From assembly GCF_964204645.1 (NCBI RefSeq), contig NC_134030.1, forward strand, positions 5,270,278-5,330,277: 60,000 bases of DNA, read 5' to 3'. Shown one piece after another: positions 39,742 to 51,625 of the stretch. The stretch's first letter is position 1. Every line of letters starts with the position of its first letter. This DNA comes from Tubulanus polymorphus. Lineage: Eukaryota; Nemertea; Palaeonemertea; Tubulaniformes; Tubulanidae. The position numbers and the translations under genes were made by a program. The notes under the pieces are model-generated. The model saw only the letters and a list, made by a program, of their open reading frames with translations, did no database searches and was not told the origin of the DNA.

Positions 39742-39947
39742 ATTGGTCGTGACGTATGTCACGTGGCTTTAGTCATTCCGTGAAAAATAGTTCGTGAGCG
39801 TGAATCAACCTGGGTCAGTGTTGTAGTGTTTTGCAACCAAGCAATACAGGACAAAATTGCTTGTAAGGGTCATTTAACTGCACACATTCAAAAGTAACAT
39901 GACATTTTAAGGATTCTCAACAAATTTGGTCACCGCTTCTCGACTGG
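39742..39947 (+). promoter_or_regulatory. Possible Post2 promoter and non-coding first exon
   Basis: An inverted CCAAT box (ATTGG, 39742-39746) is followed at once by GTGACGTATGTCAC (39749-39762, a 5-bp perfect inverted repeat with CRE-like TGACGT) and CACGTG. About 180 bp downstream is a strong splice donor, TGG|GTAAGT, at 39948. A good acceptor, TTTTTATCGTTTCAG, ends at 41535, 81 bp before the proposed Post2 ATG. The layout fits a TATA-less promoter with a spliced leader exon; it is inferred, not shown. Confidence 0.35.
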
Positions 39948-39994
39948 GTAAGTTGCGATCTTGTTTTTTTCTCTTCTCGCGTCTGCTCTTGTTT

Positions 39995-40018
39995 GTGTGT
40001 GTGTGTGTGTGTGTGTGT
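39995..40018. repeat. (GT)12 microsatellite
   Basis: 24 bp of GT dinucleotide, about 47 bp after the putative leader-exon donor. Confidence 0.95.
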
Positions 40019-41616
40019 ACAGCGTGGCGTTTATCGCCGTGTCAGTTTTATGCAGCGAGCTATTTCGCTCGAGGCGAGAGTGACGTAAAACTCGATGATA
40101 GACGTTTTTTATGTTTACCGCATGTCACTATGATCATCGAAATCAAAATAAAATCCAATCGAAGAAGAATGTATTTCAGATGATGTTACGGTTCCAATAA
40201 AAGAGAAAACGAAACCCGAATCAAAGGAAGCTCATCCGCATCTCGTTAAATGTTAATTGTTCGTTTGTACATGCTATTTTGTATTTCAGTGAGTATAGAA
40301 ATTATAGGGCGATATAAACTATCAGGAAGTCACAGTTCGGATATGAAATAAATGCAATAGAATTTGAGGGCTTTTTTTATGAGATTACTAATTGCTGATT
40401 ATTCGATATATGTATATGTATATTTATATGAGATATCTGTTTTTCAATGTAATCGTTTGCATATCGTTGATCAAGATTATTGAAATAATACGCAGGCACG
40501 TTTCGAGGAACATTCTCGGGAAAAACGAACAATCGACTAAGGTTATAATTCAAACATTAGAATTCTTGACTCGAACCGAACAATATCAAAAGACCTATTG
40601 CACTGATAATATTATGATCGTAGTTTATGCCGTGTGTAGACAGATACTGGGTACGCAGCTGCCGTTTTGTCTGTAAGGATGATTTATATACTATATGTTG
40701 TACAGTGCAGTAGCCCGATGTCATTATCCAGATTTGGAAAACGAACTGTATTGTCACTTCGTCGTTTTTCAAGTCAACCTGTTTTGAATACTTTGGCGGG
40801 AGAAAAAAAACTAGATTAACACACCTCAATTGTGGGAAACAATTTTTAAACATTCTGCGATATGACGAAGTATATTCCAGTTCCATAGCGTGTTATGACA
40901 AGTCTCGCTGGCCCAGAATGAACACTATCACTCTTTTTGGGCAAAGTGCCCAGGACAGCCGTTAAAATGAGATAAAAGATGAAAGTTAGGTGTTTTTAAG
41001 AATTGAAACTTATTCGTAGGGAAAATGATCGAGTGATCGCGTGAGCATCATTCATTGTTGAACCATTGTTCCCGCGGTTGTAAAACTAGCTCGCGTAAAA
41101 CCAATCCATTTCTCGGTTTATTGCTCATAAAACGGCCCGGTTTCCGACCGTGTTCCGACCAAAATCCTCGAAGAGCTTGATTTTTGTGTATTTTTCTATC
41201 GAAGATAGCCTGCGCACTTCAAGGGGACATCAGCACTCCGAACGCTGAGCTACTAAAGATAAACAAACTTATTTGTTTTTGGTAGCACGTACAATGAATG
41301 AGCGTTCGATGTTCGTTTTCGGTCGTAAATCACGTAACCAATGAACGTTTGTGGTATTCAGCTCGGTTGTAAATCGATCGACATTTTCCTAGAAGACTTC
41401 CATGTTGTGCCAGTCAGGCGACGAGCTCGGAAAATCTACGAGCCGATTCCTGTAAAACATTCCGAGAAACCTTACTCACGGGAAAATATATTATCACCTC
41501 GTCAAACAAAACGCTCCTTTTTATCGTTTCAGAAAATAGTGGTTGATATTTCCGCGAAGGGATCAAGTCACCGAACACCGAGTTTATCTCATCGCTACAG
41601 AAAACACGCCGCAATC

Positions 41617-42112
41617 ATGGACGCTGCGGGCAACCTTCTGGCGCACGGGCGTCTACCAACTTATCAGCCCATGAGCTCGGCTGGGACCACGCTATTGTCG
41701 ACGGGACCCGAAGTCAGCCGACAACTTATACCTAGTCAAAACGGATGGAACTATAGTCAAAGTGAAGCCGCCCTGGCGCCTCACAATACGTGTAATTTCC
41801 CTTACACAAACTTGTCATCAAATTCTCCGGCAATCACAAATAAGCCGACTTACGGCTCGGCATTCGCTAACACGGACTTCGGTTTACCGAACTGCCAACA
41901 GATGCAAATAAATAGTGTGAACAGTGCTCTATCGGCTCGGGGCTTTCAGTTTTACCCGGGTGATATGTATCCGAGTAGTGGACACACGGGTATGCACAAT
42001 GGGGGACTATTTACTGATCTCAACTGTTCATCGATGTCGATGTCGACGATACCAAGACTGTCGCACGAGGAAAGCGTCGCATTGGTCGAAAATGCCAACA
42101 ACGGTGTCTCAG
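41617..42112 (+). CDS. Post2: Post2 exon 1: N-terminal region
   Basis: 496 nt, residues 1-165 plus one base. Donor TCAG|GTAGGT. It is Ser/Asn/Pro/Gly-rich and otherwise low complexity, with [15 protein letters not shown] and [13 protein letters not shown]. It ends [18 protein letters not shown]. Hox genes usually keep one large N-terminal exon and the homeobox in exon 2, as here. Confidence 0.88.
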
Positions 42113-45100
42113 GTAGGTTCAACATTCTCAGCAACTGCGGTGGGCCTGCGTCGGGTCTGGATTTCCAGGGGTTGATTATGTTTGTTAACATTTTCTCATC
42201 AGACTTCCTCTGATATATAATACTTAGCATTAATATGGATTCGTGGAACCTTGCCATTACTATGAATTATATCGATTTCAAAGTCCAAAACTTTGGTAAC
42301 TAATAAATTTCGGAATGTGTACGCACGACGCGAACTGATAAATGGCGCCAAAATGGCATCGTCCACGCGTTATCCACGTAAATCGCGCGAATGACAATAA
42401 CGTTACTAACACTTTGTAACCTAAACCGACACAGCGATGACTTTCGGCAGGCAGCAGTTCTGTGGCGGAACGATCTTCCGTAACTATAAATCTTATAGGG
42501 CATGAATGCATCAACGTTCTCGGTTTTCTGTTAGCAGAAGATAAAAGGATCGATAGCTCTTCAACTGGTTTTCACTAACGTTTTAATCTTTAGTTTGATA
42601 TACGTGACGCGCAGTTCTTCAGTCATCCCATCAGCCATGTTGATGCTGTGTAGGTTACCGCGCACAGCCACACGGATGACTGTCCTCTTATTCCACGTGA
42701 AACCTTTCATGTAACCTACCCATAAATCCTGTGTCTGTGATTTATACTCGCAAATTACGTTCTCGGATCCGCGTTGGCGCGCGGCATATTATTGTACGGG
42801 CCTTTTTGCATTGACGACGTATAGTTTCTGAATTAGCTCCCCAATGAGCCATCCAATCTAGATTTTCTTTGTGTTATTTTTAATTCGTCGACTTCGAAAT
42901 AGTCCCAGTAGTTCTCCGAGCGAAATGTGCTACGTAATAGCGCTCTTATTCCGACGTCTAGTCCGCGTCACGCGATAGAACAGAAACGTCAACACTACTT
43001 GTTCAAAATAACTTCGCATTATATACTGTCGATGATTTTTCATACCTTTAAACGCTAGCACAGCGTTAACGGTCTCGAAAACAGCACACACCTTTTGACA
43101 ATACGCAAAAACATCTATTCTACGGCTATAATTCAATTCATTATCAATTGATTATAGCAGTGCGATGTATATACGCAAATACAGCACAAACACGCGGGTA
43201 TTTTATGACTTATTACGGTCGTTATTTAAGGTTCTAAACTGGCGCTATTAAAGCCTTGTTTGATTGCATCTTTATTGCACACATATTTAACCTCGCCCAT
43301 AAACTGTCACGATTCGTGTCTCCTCTTCACAAATTATAACATCCATATTGGAATGATTTGTGGCGACGGTTAACACGAAGCATCGATAGATAGATAGAGA
43401 GAGAGGGATCGAGGGTGTTGCCGGCTATGTTGGCTGGATTTGACCGGGCGTCCAAAGGCATTAACTTCATCTTATTAGAATATCCATATAATACCTCATA
43501 ATGGCCAAATCTGGTATTAATCTAGGAGCCCATTATGGAAGCTTCCATCTAACTGATTATAGGTTAGATTGATTGATACTGTTCTGGCTGCAGCTGATAC
43601 GTATCTTTCGTCCACTGATGCAAAACTGGTGGGTTCGACCCCAGTCTCGGTATTAAGCTTAAACTGGTCTTATTTCTTGGGATAAGTCGCCGAACTTATG
43701 GTTATTACCTTAGATCTCGCCTGTGGAACTTAGTTCCCAGGGTGATTTGTCTGGACCGGTTCGTTGATTGGAATTCCTCGTTATTGTAACCAGGTTGGTC
43801 GACGCGCTGGAATGACCATTGCTCCGTCACACAACATGGCAACTGACGATCGAGAAATTTAATTAGTGGTCATTCATTATTCACCGAGTTGTCTAATTGA
43901 ACTTCTGGAGACTTCGGAGAATGTGTAATGATGAAGAATTTCGAACAAAAGAAAGTATCGAACGATTGTTTCATCGTGACGTGTCAGAAGTGTTTTCAAT
44001 TGCCCCGACAAATGTTTTCAAACACAGTAGCATGTTACTGGTATTTGAGTTTGAATACGACACGTGTTTGAAAACATGAAGCTTTGTTGCACCGGTCGCA
44101 CCTCTTGTTCGCGTCCTCGAAGTACGCGTGCGCGCGCCCGACCGTCGACAGCTTTTCAACGGCGTTCGTTCAACGCGCCGTTTCATCGGTAAAAACGAGG
44201 AATCGATATCGACGTGGTGAACGAAACGACGATTTACGGCGCTCGATTTCATAATATTCCGATCGCGGAATTTGCCAATAAATCAATCGCGAGAATCACC
44301 GAAACACTGGCTGGCGCGCGAGAGGCTGATTTACGAGTAGCGAGTACAAATCAGCGGTTTATCCAGTACGTTGTAACGAACCGGCTGAGATAAAGCGTTT
44401 CATCAGTAACTTCAATATGGGAATATGAGTCTTCATCTTTATCCCATTAAAACAAATCTCTTTCTCCTTCACAAATGATTTCATATTCTTATTGAAAATG
44501 AAATATATCGACAAATAGCGTAGTGTTTGTATTTGCAAATGTAAATGTAATGTGCATTTGAAACCTTCGCATCTAGAGCGATATTAGCGATATAAAAAAT
44601 CTTCCTAAGCTGGCCAATGCGCATTACTTGTTAGTACTGTTAGATATATGAATTCTTATCTCCAGCTTCGTCAGAAAGCCGAAAACGTGGTAGCTACGAT
44701 CACGTTCTTTGATATCATTAGTTTCTGAGAATATCAAACAATTCCTTATCAAGTCGTTCAACCGGCTTTTCCCGACGAGCGTGGCCGATCATTGTCGGTC
44801 AATAACGAACTCAGATTTCCATCCACCAGTCGACTAGCCGACTCGTTCGACGAAGCCGGATTAATAGTTTTAAAGATTAAGCACCGCCGACTTAATCCAG
44901 TCGCTGATGCACAAACGTGCAGACAACTGTTGATCAGTTATGCGAGTCTTTTGTCGGTCGTAAAACAAAGAGCTAACCGGACTCCGGAGAGCAGTTCAGA
45001 GGATCATATCTCGTTTTAAAAAGAATCATTAGAGAAGCATCCGGCATATGGATCAAAAAGGAGTCATCGTATTTGATGTCTGGTAATGGACCAGTTGATT

Positions 45101-48100
45101 TACGATGCTGCAACGCATGAAACAGTGCGAGCGTGGTTTTTTTCCTCCGATAATGCTAGGGCCTAACTGAACTACATGCTTACTCGGGAAGATGCGGGTT
45201 TTTGGTGGCTGTTTGTTTTGATAATTTACGACACCTAGCAGTGTCTTATTTACAGAAAAATATCCACAATCGTCATAAGGTCACGTCGGGCTCAGCACTC
45301 CCACGATTTTTGTTTTTGTACATTGCGGTAGGTATCTTCACATCATTATAAGAAGCTGGTCCATAATAATTTGAGGCATTCTTCGGAAGTCTTTAGATGT
45401 CTAGCAATTTAACCGTTTTGTCCACACTGGTGGAATAGTTGTTAGTCAAAAAGTGCCGTCCGTTGCAATGCGATTTTTCATGTGTTAAATTTGAAGAAAA
45501 CCTTCCAGCGCCGAACCATCATGTTTCATCTGACCAGACTCGCTGACCGATCAGGCAAAATGGCAAACACGTTTTCGCACGAATCATCTCCGGACAAACC
45601 CGTGATTGCGATTGTGAATTTATGAATTTCTTTAATTAGCGCAGACATTTTGATTACGCGCATTAGAAGTTAATAATTGATATCGCGGTCCGATGCAGAT
45701 TAGCGAGATTGCCATTTTACGTGTTTCGTACCGCGGCGACGGTCAATCGTGATGAATTATGCAGAAAAATGACCACTTCGATGCCGCATCGAATTCATGC
45801 GTGCGTACGCCCTTTCAATCCACGCAGCTATCTGCTATGAATTGCTGAGGATTTTTTTGGGTGAATTTGCTTATCATGAAATGAGTGCTTCATAGATCGA
45901 TTGAAGAGTTGAAGAGTTTCTTAGTTTATTTCGACAGCGTTCCCTTTAAAACCTAACTTTATTACGATACGGTAAATCGCAATGAATGGATCCGTGAAGA
46001 GTTGTTTAAAACGTCGGATCGTTACAACTGTTAATGTTCTCCCGGCGGGGTACGTAACGTCACCTTTCGCTAGAAAGTTTAGATGCAAGATGGCGACACG
46101 GTTCACGCCGTTGTCGGGAGTGATGTTGTGAGGAAACCTTGCGCAGAAACTCTCATAGTCCGAGTGAGTCACTCTTCATTCCACCTCTCGCAGTCTGAAT
46201 CATCTTCTCAGAGAATAAGCATACATTATTGCCGAGGAAACTGCGGTATGTCGACCTCTTCAAAATTGATGGCTGCGACATTCGGGATTTCTGACCAACG
46301 AAACAGTTCGAGTTTTACTTATCGTTTTATTACCGAGGAGATTTCTCGAAACAGAGATTACGTTTTCTCGGGAATCCGCCACCTACGTGACCTTAGCTAG
46401 CCTTGCCGCATACGCGTGGCCTTGGCGGTCTAATTGAACAATAAATCGGCCCCATTTCCGGCAAAGAATCATGCTTATACGACATTTCATTCAATTGCTG
46501 AATGTTTACTTTATTCCCGTTGACAATATTTTTAATTAAAACTCGCAACGGCGCGAGATCTAATTCCGGGGAGATCGCTACGTCGCCGCTGTATATATCG
46601 ACTGGATATTTATGGGTTCGAACTGTCGAATTTGAACCCGATTAAACTCAATTAACCGATGAGTTATTAATTTCGCCGGACCATCATCGCATTTAGATCC
46701 GTCGAAACGGCGACGACGGCTGAAAACGAACGCGACGCGAAAGAAAACGACGGCAGCATTTTCGGTTCGTGCGCGCGGATTTCGCCTCGTAATATAGACG
46801 ACCGTTTCAATAAAATATTGCGTTCGTTTTAAAAGCTTTCGGTCTGACTGGCGCTCCGGCGTAATAACTCACGTAATAACTCAAATTCGAATATAAAAAT
46901 CGCAACCTGCAATTATCGAGTTTGCGCTCAATTTTCGGACCAGGTTTGATGGCGGTTAGCGTGCGCGTGTTATTACGTTATTAGAGCCGGGCATTAAATT
47001 AGCAATTTAGCGACGTAGACAGAATCAGTTGACAGCCACTGCCGGTCGACGTTTGGTGCGCACTAGTTAGCGAGACTTGGGTCATCTCATGTCCATGCAA
47101 ATTACCCGGCAGTCGAAGCTCGACGAAATGACGTGAGAAACCGACACTAAAAAGTATTCATTTGCAGAAAAATGTCGTTTTGCCGTCGTTCGGGCGTTGT
47201 TTAACGACATATCAGACCACTTATCGACATTTCAGCGCGAATCTGTTAAACATGCCACCGTTGTCGATTACAAGAAGCACCCGCTTAATGGGAAGATAGC
47301 CGGGCCTAATTGGAATTCGACGTAAATCTAACGACTCGTCCGTGGACTCTAATTAGGGAAAAATGCCCGAAATTAGAATAATTTGTTTTATGGCCTGGTT
47401 ATTGAATCGGTTACCTTCCTGGTGATTCGACGTTCGTTTAGATTTTCCTCGCCTCTGGCACATTTAGCGCTATCGCATCTATACGAAACGAAGAAAAAGG
47501 TTGGCGGGAAGACCGGCCGGGAAGTGTGAATCCCCGTCGGCGGTTTGATCAAAGATTCGGCCAGCTTTGATGTCGTCGGCCATAAACGGCCATTGCAATA
47601 GAATATATGACCTGAATTCATTTAAATCTCTTTAACCGGTGGGGGATCCATGTTGGGCCATCGTGACAATGGCCGAAGCAGACTCTGTCCAAGGGCAATT
47701 TCGATTTTATTGCCCATCATTTTGACACGCTGTAGAGATTCCACTGGTACCAGCCCCTTGGTATCATTGAATTTTATATTTCTAGTATATTTTTGACGCT
47801 TGGAACCAAATTAGTTCTATGATTCACCATGATTCCGATAGAATTGTCTCGAAGTTGTTGACATTTTTTAATAATTATGTAAAATGTTTAAAAAATGAGC
47901 TCATGAATGTAATAACATGTTTTTATTTTGTCTTTACAGAGCCTCGGCAGCGGAAGAAACGAAAGCCGTACACGCGGTATCAGACGATGGTGCTTGAGAA
48001 TGAATTTATCAACAACTCTTACATCACCAGACAAAAGCGCTGGGAAATCTCGTGTAAGCTGCACCTCACCGAACGCCAGGTGAAAGTGTGGTTCCAAAAC

Positions 48101-48199
48101 CGGCGCATGAAACGCAAGAAAATCAATTCCAGATCGAAAATCAAGAATGAACTGGATCATCATCAAATGACCAACGTGCAGGGCACGTGTCCGACATAA
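41617..48199 (+). CDS. Post2: Posterior Hox homeodomain protein Post2 (two exons)
   Basis: A nuclear transcription factor that patterns the posterior body in lophotrochozoans. Coding parts are 41617-42112 and 47940-48199, joined across a 5.8 kb intron by split codon G|AG. Total 251 residues. The homeodomain is residues 169-228: basic arm [13 protein letters not shown]16 and F20 in MVLENEF, helix 2 [15 protein letters not shown], helix 3 [18 protein letters not shown] with W48, F49, Q50, N51 and R53. The [11 protein letters not shown] and [16 protein letters not shown] blocks are the Post2 signature and differ clearly from Post1 and from central Hox. There is no YPWM hexapeptide, as expected for posterior Hox. 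Start: ATG 41617 sits in good context (CAATCATGG) and gives [13 protein letters not shown]. An upstream in-frame ATG at 41341 would add 92 residues of unfamiliar sequence and conflicts with acceptors at 41535 and 41600. Confidence 0.93.
42113..47939. other. Post2 intron
   Basis: GT-AG intron, donor GTAGGT, acceptor TGTCTTTACAG. It contains a tRNA-derived SINE-like fragment near 43578-43660 and CpG-rich stretches at 46.5-47.1 kb. No coding potential was recognised. Intronic Hox enhancers are possible but cannot be seen directly. Confidence 0.6.
43578..43665 (+). mobile_element. tRNA-derived SINE-like fragment
   Basis: A-box-like TGGCTGCAGCTGA (43585-43597) and B-box-like GGTTCGACCCC (43632-43642) stand 47 bp apart, as in a tRNA internal promoter. 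The T arm folds as ACTGG-loop-CCAGT, but the acceptor stem does not pair, so it is not an intact tRNA gene. Confidence 0.4.
47940..48199 (+). CDS. Post2: Post2 exon 2: homeodomain and C-terminus
   Basis: 260 nt, completes E166 and runs to TAA at 48197-48199. The homeobox is 47948-48127. The 23-residue tail ([12 protein letters not shown] and onward to GTCPT) is short. The basic run MKRKK doubles as a nuclear localisation signal. Confidence 0.95.
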
Positions 48200-48652
48200 C
48201 AATGCAATGGATTTTTGTACGTGGGTTTCGTTCTTTTTTTGTGAATTGAATTGAATTGATATGGTGTTTGTCCACTATCGCTGCTGCCACTGCTGCCCGC
48301 GCTACTGCTGCAAAACCGAACCGGAAACTCTGAGTTCAGACATTAAAGCCGGAAGTGCAATTACCAACGCGGCCGAGCCGCGCTAAGCAGTCGTCGTTTG
48401 TAAACCGTACAAACTAAAGAAACCAAATGGCAGCTTTTGTCCAATCGCGTTCGTTGTACGAACGTTAAACGAAGTAACTCTGATGAAAGTCGAACCGCGA
48501 GGAGGTTTGGATATTGTCACCGTGTGGGTAGGAATCGGCATTACCCGTACATGCCGCATCCTCGCGCTTATCAGTACGAAGTACAAGAGCGTATATAAAT
48601 ATGCCTAGATGAAACCGGTGACAACATTAAACAAAATCAATGGACCATGACA

Positions 48653-48719
48653 ACACGTGATCACATTTTGATCACGTGTCTCTCTGTATATTACAGTACT
48701 GTTTACGTACAATCACGTG
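48653..48719. promoter_or_regulatory. Palindrome with paired TCACGTG-type E boxes
   Basis: ACACGTGATCA (48653-48663) and TGATCACGTGT (48669-48679) form a perfect 11-bp inverted repeat with a 5-nt loop. A third TCACGTG occurs near 48713-48719. CACGTG is the core site of bHLH-ZIP factors (MITF/TFE, USF, MYC). It lies about 450 bp past the Post2 stop, possibly in its 3'UTR. Confidence 0.45.
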
Positions 48720-51540
48720 CTTTTTCCGGTAACTGTTTATAATAAGCGTCACATATCGTCGTCATCTCATCATTAAAACAAGACCGAGGCTATCTGCCAG
48801 CAGTTGAATCTGATTCCGCAGTTTGAGACCAAGTTAACTCTTCCACAAATCGTGGTTTTAGAATAAACTCTCAGGTTAGATGAATTGAAAATGAACTTTT
48901 AAACTTTTAAATCTGTGGACCGGCTCAAAATGTGTATTTAGAGTCAGATTTCAACTCTTAACCTTGGCGCTGGGCCATATTTATGTAAATTGGGCAGGAA
49001 TTATTTTGGTCAGGTGTAGGTGTAGGTTTTGCAGTATGTATGTTTTATTCGTCTCGTAGGATGAACTAAATATTAGATGAAATAATATAACATTCGACAC
49101 TAGACTTGTTCGTAATAAAACGAGTCGGAGGTTCAGCTTGATAGTTGTGAACAAACACGGTTTTACTTTCAATGCATTCAAATTATTTATTGGATGAAAC
49201 GGATTTGGAATATTTTCTCACTGTGTAAAAAGAAACTGTGTTTAAAAACAAAAACAGCTTTTTTTACGAATTTTGTCACAATTTTTACGTTGATATACGA
49301 AAATTGATTTTCAAGTTTTTTTTTATAAATTGTACTGAAACGTTCTTTGCATTTTGCATCTCTGTGCTACGTTATGTCATGTTAGAACCATATACGAAAG
49401 ATCTAATCATATGCGTGAGAATATTCCAAGAATCGGCAAGTATTTGAAATCAGATTTCTTATATACTTTTGTTTTGTAAAAATCCATAATTTCTAGTCAA
49501 AATTCACCTATCTATTTCCATGACATGAGTCGGGTGTCCTTTGTTCTTGGTATCATCCCAGATAATCTAGAAAATGGCCCTTTCTCATTCAATAAAGAAA
49601 ATCATAACGTAATATATATACATATGTATACATATACAATATAACGGCCCGGTCCCACAACGAAGGACATGATTCCAGATTATTAGTTAATTAATTTAAA
49701 CAATTCGCAGGTCTGATGAACAAGAGCGAATCGACAGAAATACATAACGACAATCGTTGTTGCGGGTGCGGATACAAAGCAATCCCATTCCGGCGAATGG
49801 CCTACATGAAATAATAGATCCCAAGTCGCGCAATAAAACCTCGGAATATGTTCTATTATAGCCGTCATTATAGACCAGGTCCGAGGCGATCTTGTCTTTG
49901 GGCAAATAACGTTCTTGACTTATATGGAGAATTTGCGCCGCCGTCATAAACAACAAGCCAGTGTCAGCTAATGACGTAGTGTGTCATCATCTTGAGATAT
50001 TCTTAAGAGATTACATAAGATTCCTTTTTTTGAAATGGTTGCTTTTATAGCTAGGAAAGTTCGTTAAGACTCGACTTACTGGAAGCTCAGTTACCCGGTC
50101 GAATGCTGATGTCCAAAATTGAAAACTTATGAACCAAGATGACTAGTTCTAAATATGTAGGTCTTTATTGCGCAACTGGCCCGAAGAGTTTGTATATCGA
50201 TGCAACATTCATATGTACGTAAACGAATTTCTAAGTCGAATAATTCAGGACCAGTGCTTACGTTCGTCAGGTTTACGTTTGAATACATGTTTTTAGAAAT
50301 TTTCAGAATTTAACATTTGTAAAAATCGAAGAGTAAGCTGTCTGTCGTTTGTACCTACGGCTTCTTCGTAACGAACCAGGAGCTCTGAGGTAGTGTGATT
50401 TCTGCGCCATTTACGAGGCCTTCGGGAACGCGCTTTGGTTTGTCTGAAATCGAGGGAATTCGCCGGGCAAATTAAGACAGATACTCGCGCGTTGTTCTTC
50501 GCCTGATTTGAAATCGCACAGGACCCGTCGACGTGTCGTGTTCTAACTCGGTGTCAGCTAATGAATATGCTCGTTTAAAACAACTGACGCTTGTGTCTTC
50601 TCCTCCAGAGAAAAATCTCTGCGCTACCGAACAGTGGCAGCTAGAGTCGACGCCGTTCGGGGATTCGAGACTCGGCGAACAGTGTCAGTCGACAGGTCTT
50701 GTCCATTTCAAATCCAATTCTTTTTGTCCTTTCTACAGAGTACATGACCTTTTACGAGCGTATTAGAATATATACAAAACTTTTAACGATAAAATTTTCG
50801 GGCGTCATTTGAACTTAAGGGTAGTTCTGATATGAAAGTCTTATGAACTGTTTTTCGCTGGTTCATTCCCGGCTTAATGTTGTTGTACCAATTCATTCGC
50901 ATCGGAGTCTATCTATGCTACCAAAAGCGCTGTTCCTATCTAAAGATATTAAAACTATCGTCATTTTTTCTTGCCGCAAGTCACTGTAAATAAACAGAAT
51001 ACGTTTATTTTTATGTAATATATAGAGATAGATATATAACTGAATTAATGCCGTGTTCTACCTCAGTACCAGAAGCACCACGTGCACCATCACAGTTTAG
51101 GGAACATGGGCTTTTATCGAATCCGGCACCAGTATAGAGCGTTTAGTCGTGACCTTGACCTTGATATTGCGTCGACGCACGACAACCAATCAAAAACGAA
51201 GCTGATATCAATTTGAACTCGTTTTTGTCCGCATGAAAAGCGTTGATAAATATGAATTCCGTGTTGTAAATGATTTTATTTTTTGTTCTGTACATTATAG
51301 TAAATATATATATGATATGGTGCAGCGCAGGTATACATTTTATTGATACATATTACATATATGTATATTGTACGGTCAATTTTCATACTCATACGCATTA
51401 TTGTACATTTTTTCTGTTGGAGATCAAATTTGTCTGTGTCCAAGTAAAAGAAAATAATAAATGTTGATTTTTATACATATAAAATACGTGAAATTCATTC
51501 TCATGTTTTTGCCGGATTTCTTCGTGAAATAAGCTCGGAC

Positions 51541-51625
51541 GACCGCTAATGGGATTCGAACCGCCGAGGATATCCCGGAATCAGCACCAAAACAACGTCT
51601 GATTTACACATATCTGGAAATGAAT
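51541..51625 (-). mobile_element. tRNA-related SINE fragment
   Basis: The minus strand carries exact B box GGTTCGAATCC (51552-51562), preceded by TTGGTGCTGATTCCGGGATA. The A-to-B spacing and stems do not fit a true tRNA. Read as a decayed tRNA-derived SINE. Confidence 0.35.

Larger units (their letters stand above)
28219..41535. other. Intergenic region between STAT and Post2
   Basis: About 13 kb with no coding region I can support. It holds TA repeats, four fold-back elements (29486, 30171, 33905, 37299), a tRNA B-box cluster (36096-36331), a GT repeat (39995-40018) and a possible Hox promoter and leader exon (39742-39947). In particular no Post1 homeobox was seen on either strand. Confidence 0.65.

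Noticed and set aside
41341-41616. 92-residue N-terminal extension of Post2
   Set aside because: It is in frame, but the residues are unlike other posterior Hox proteins. Two good splice acceptors (ending at 41535 and 41600) lie inside it, and the 41617 ATG has better context.
43585-43642. tRNA gene
   Set aside because: A and B boxes are correctly spaced, but the acceptor stem does not pair and the arms are irregular. Kept as a SINE-like fragment.
48820-48975. Fourth copy of the 110-bp fold-back family
   Set aside because: Shares GTTAACTC and AACTCTTAA fragments, but the ends do not pair convincingly.
51079-51214. Possible extra exon reading YQKHHVHHHSLGNMG after a CCTCAG acceptor
   Set aside because: The Post2 frame already ends with a normal stop at 48199 and no donor links to it. 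The His-rich peptide alone is too weak.
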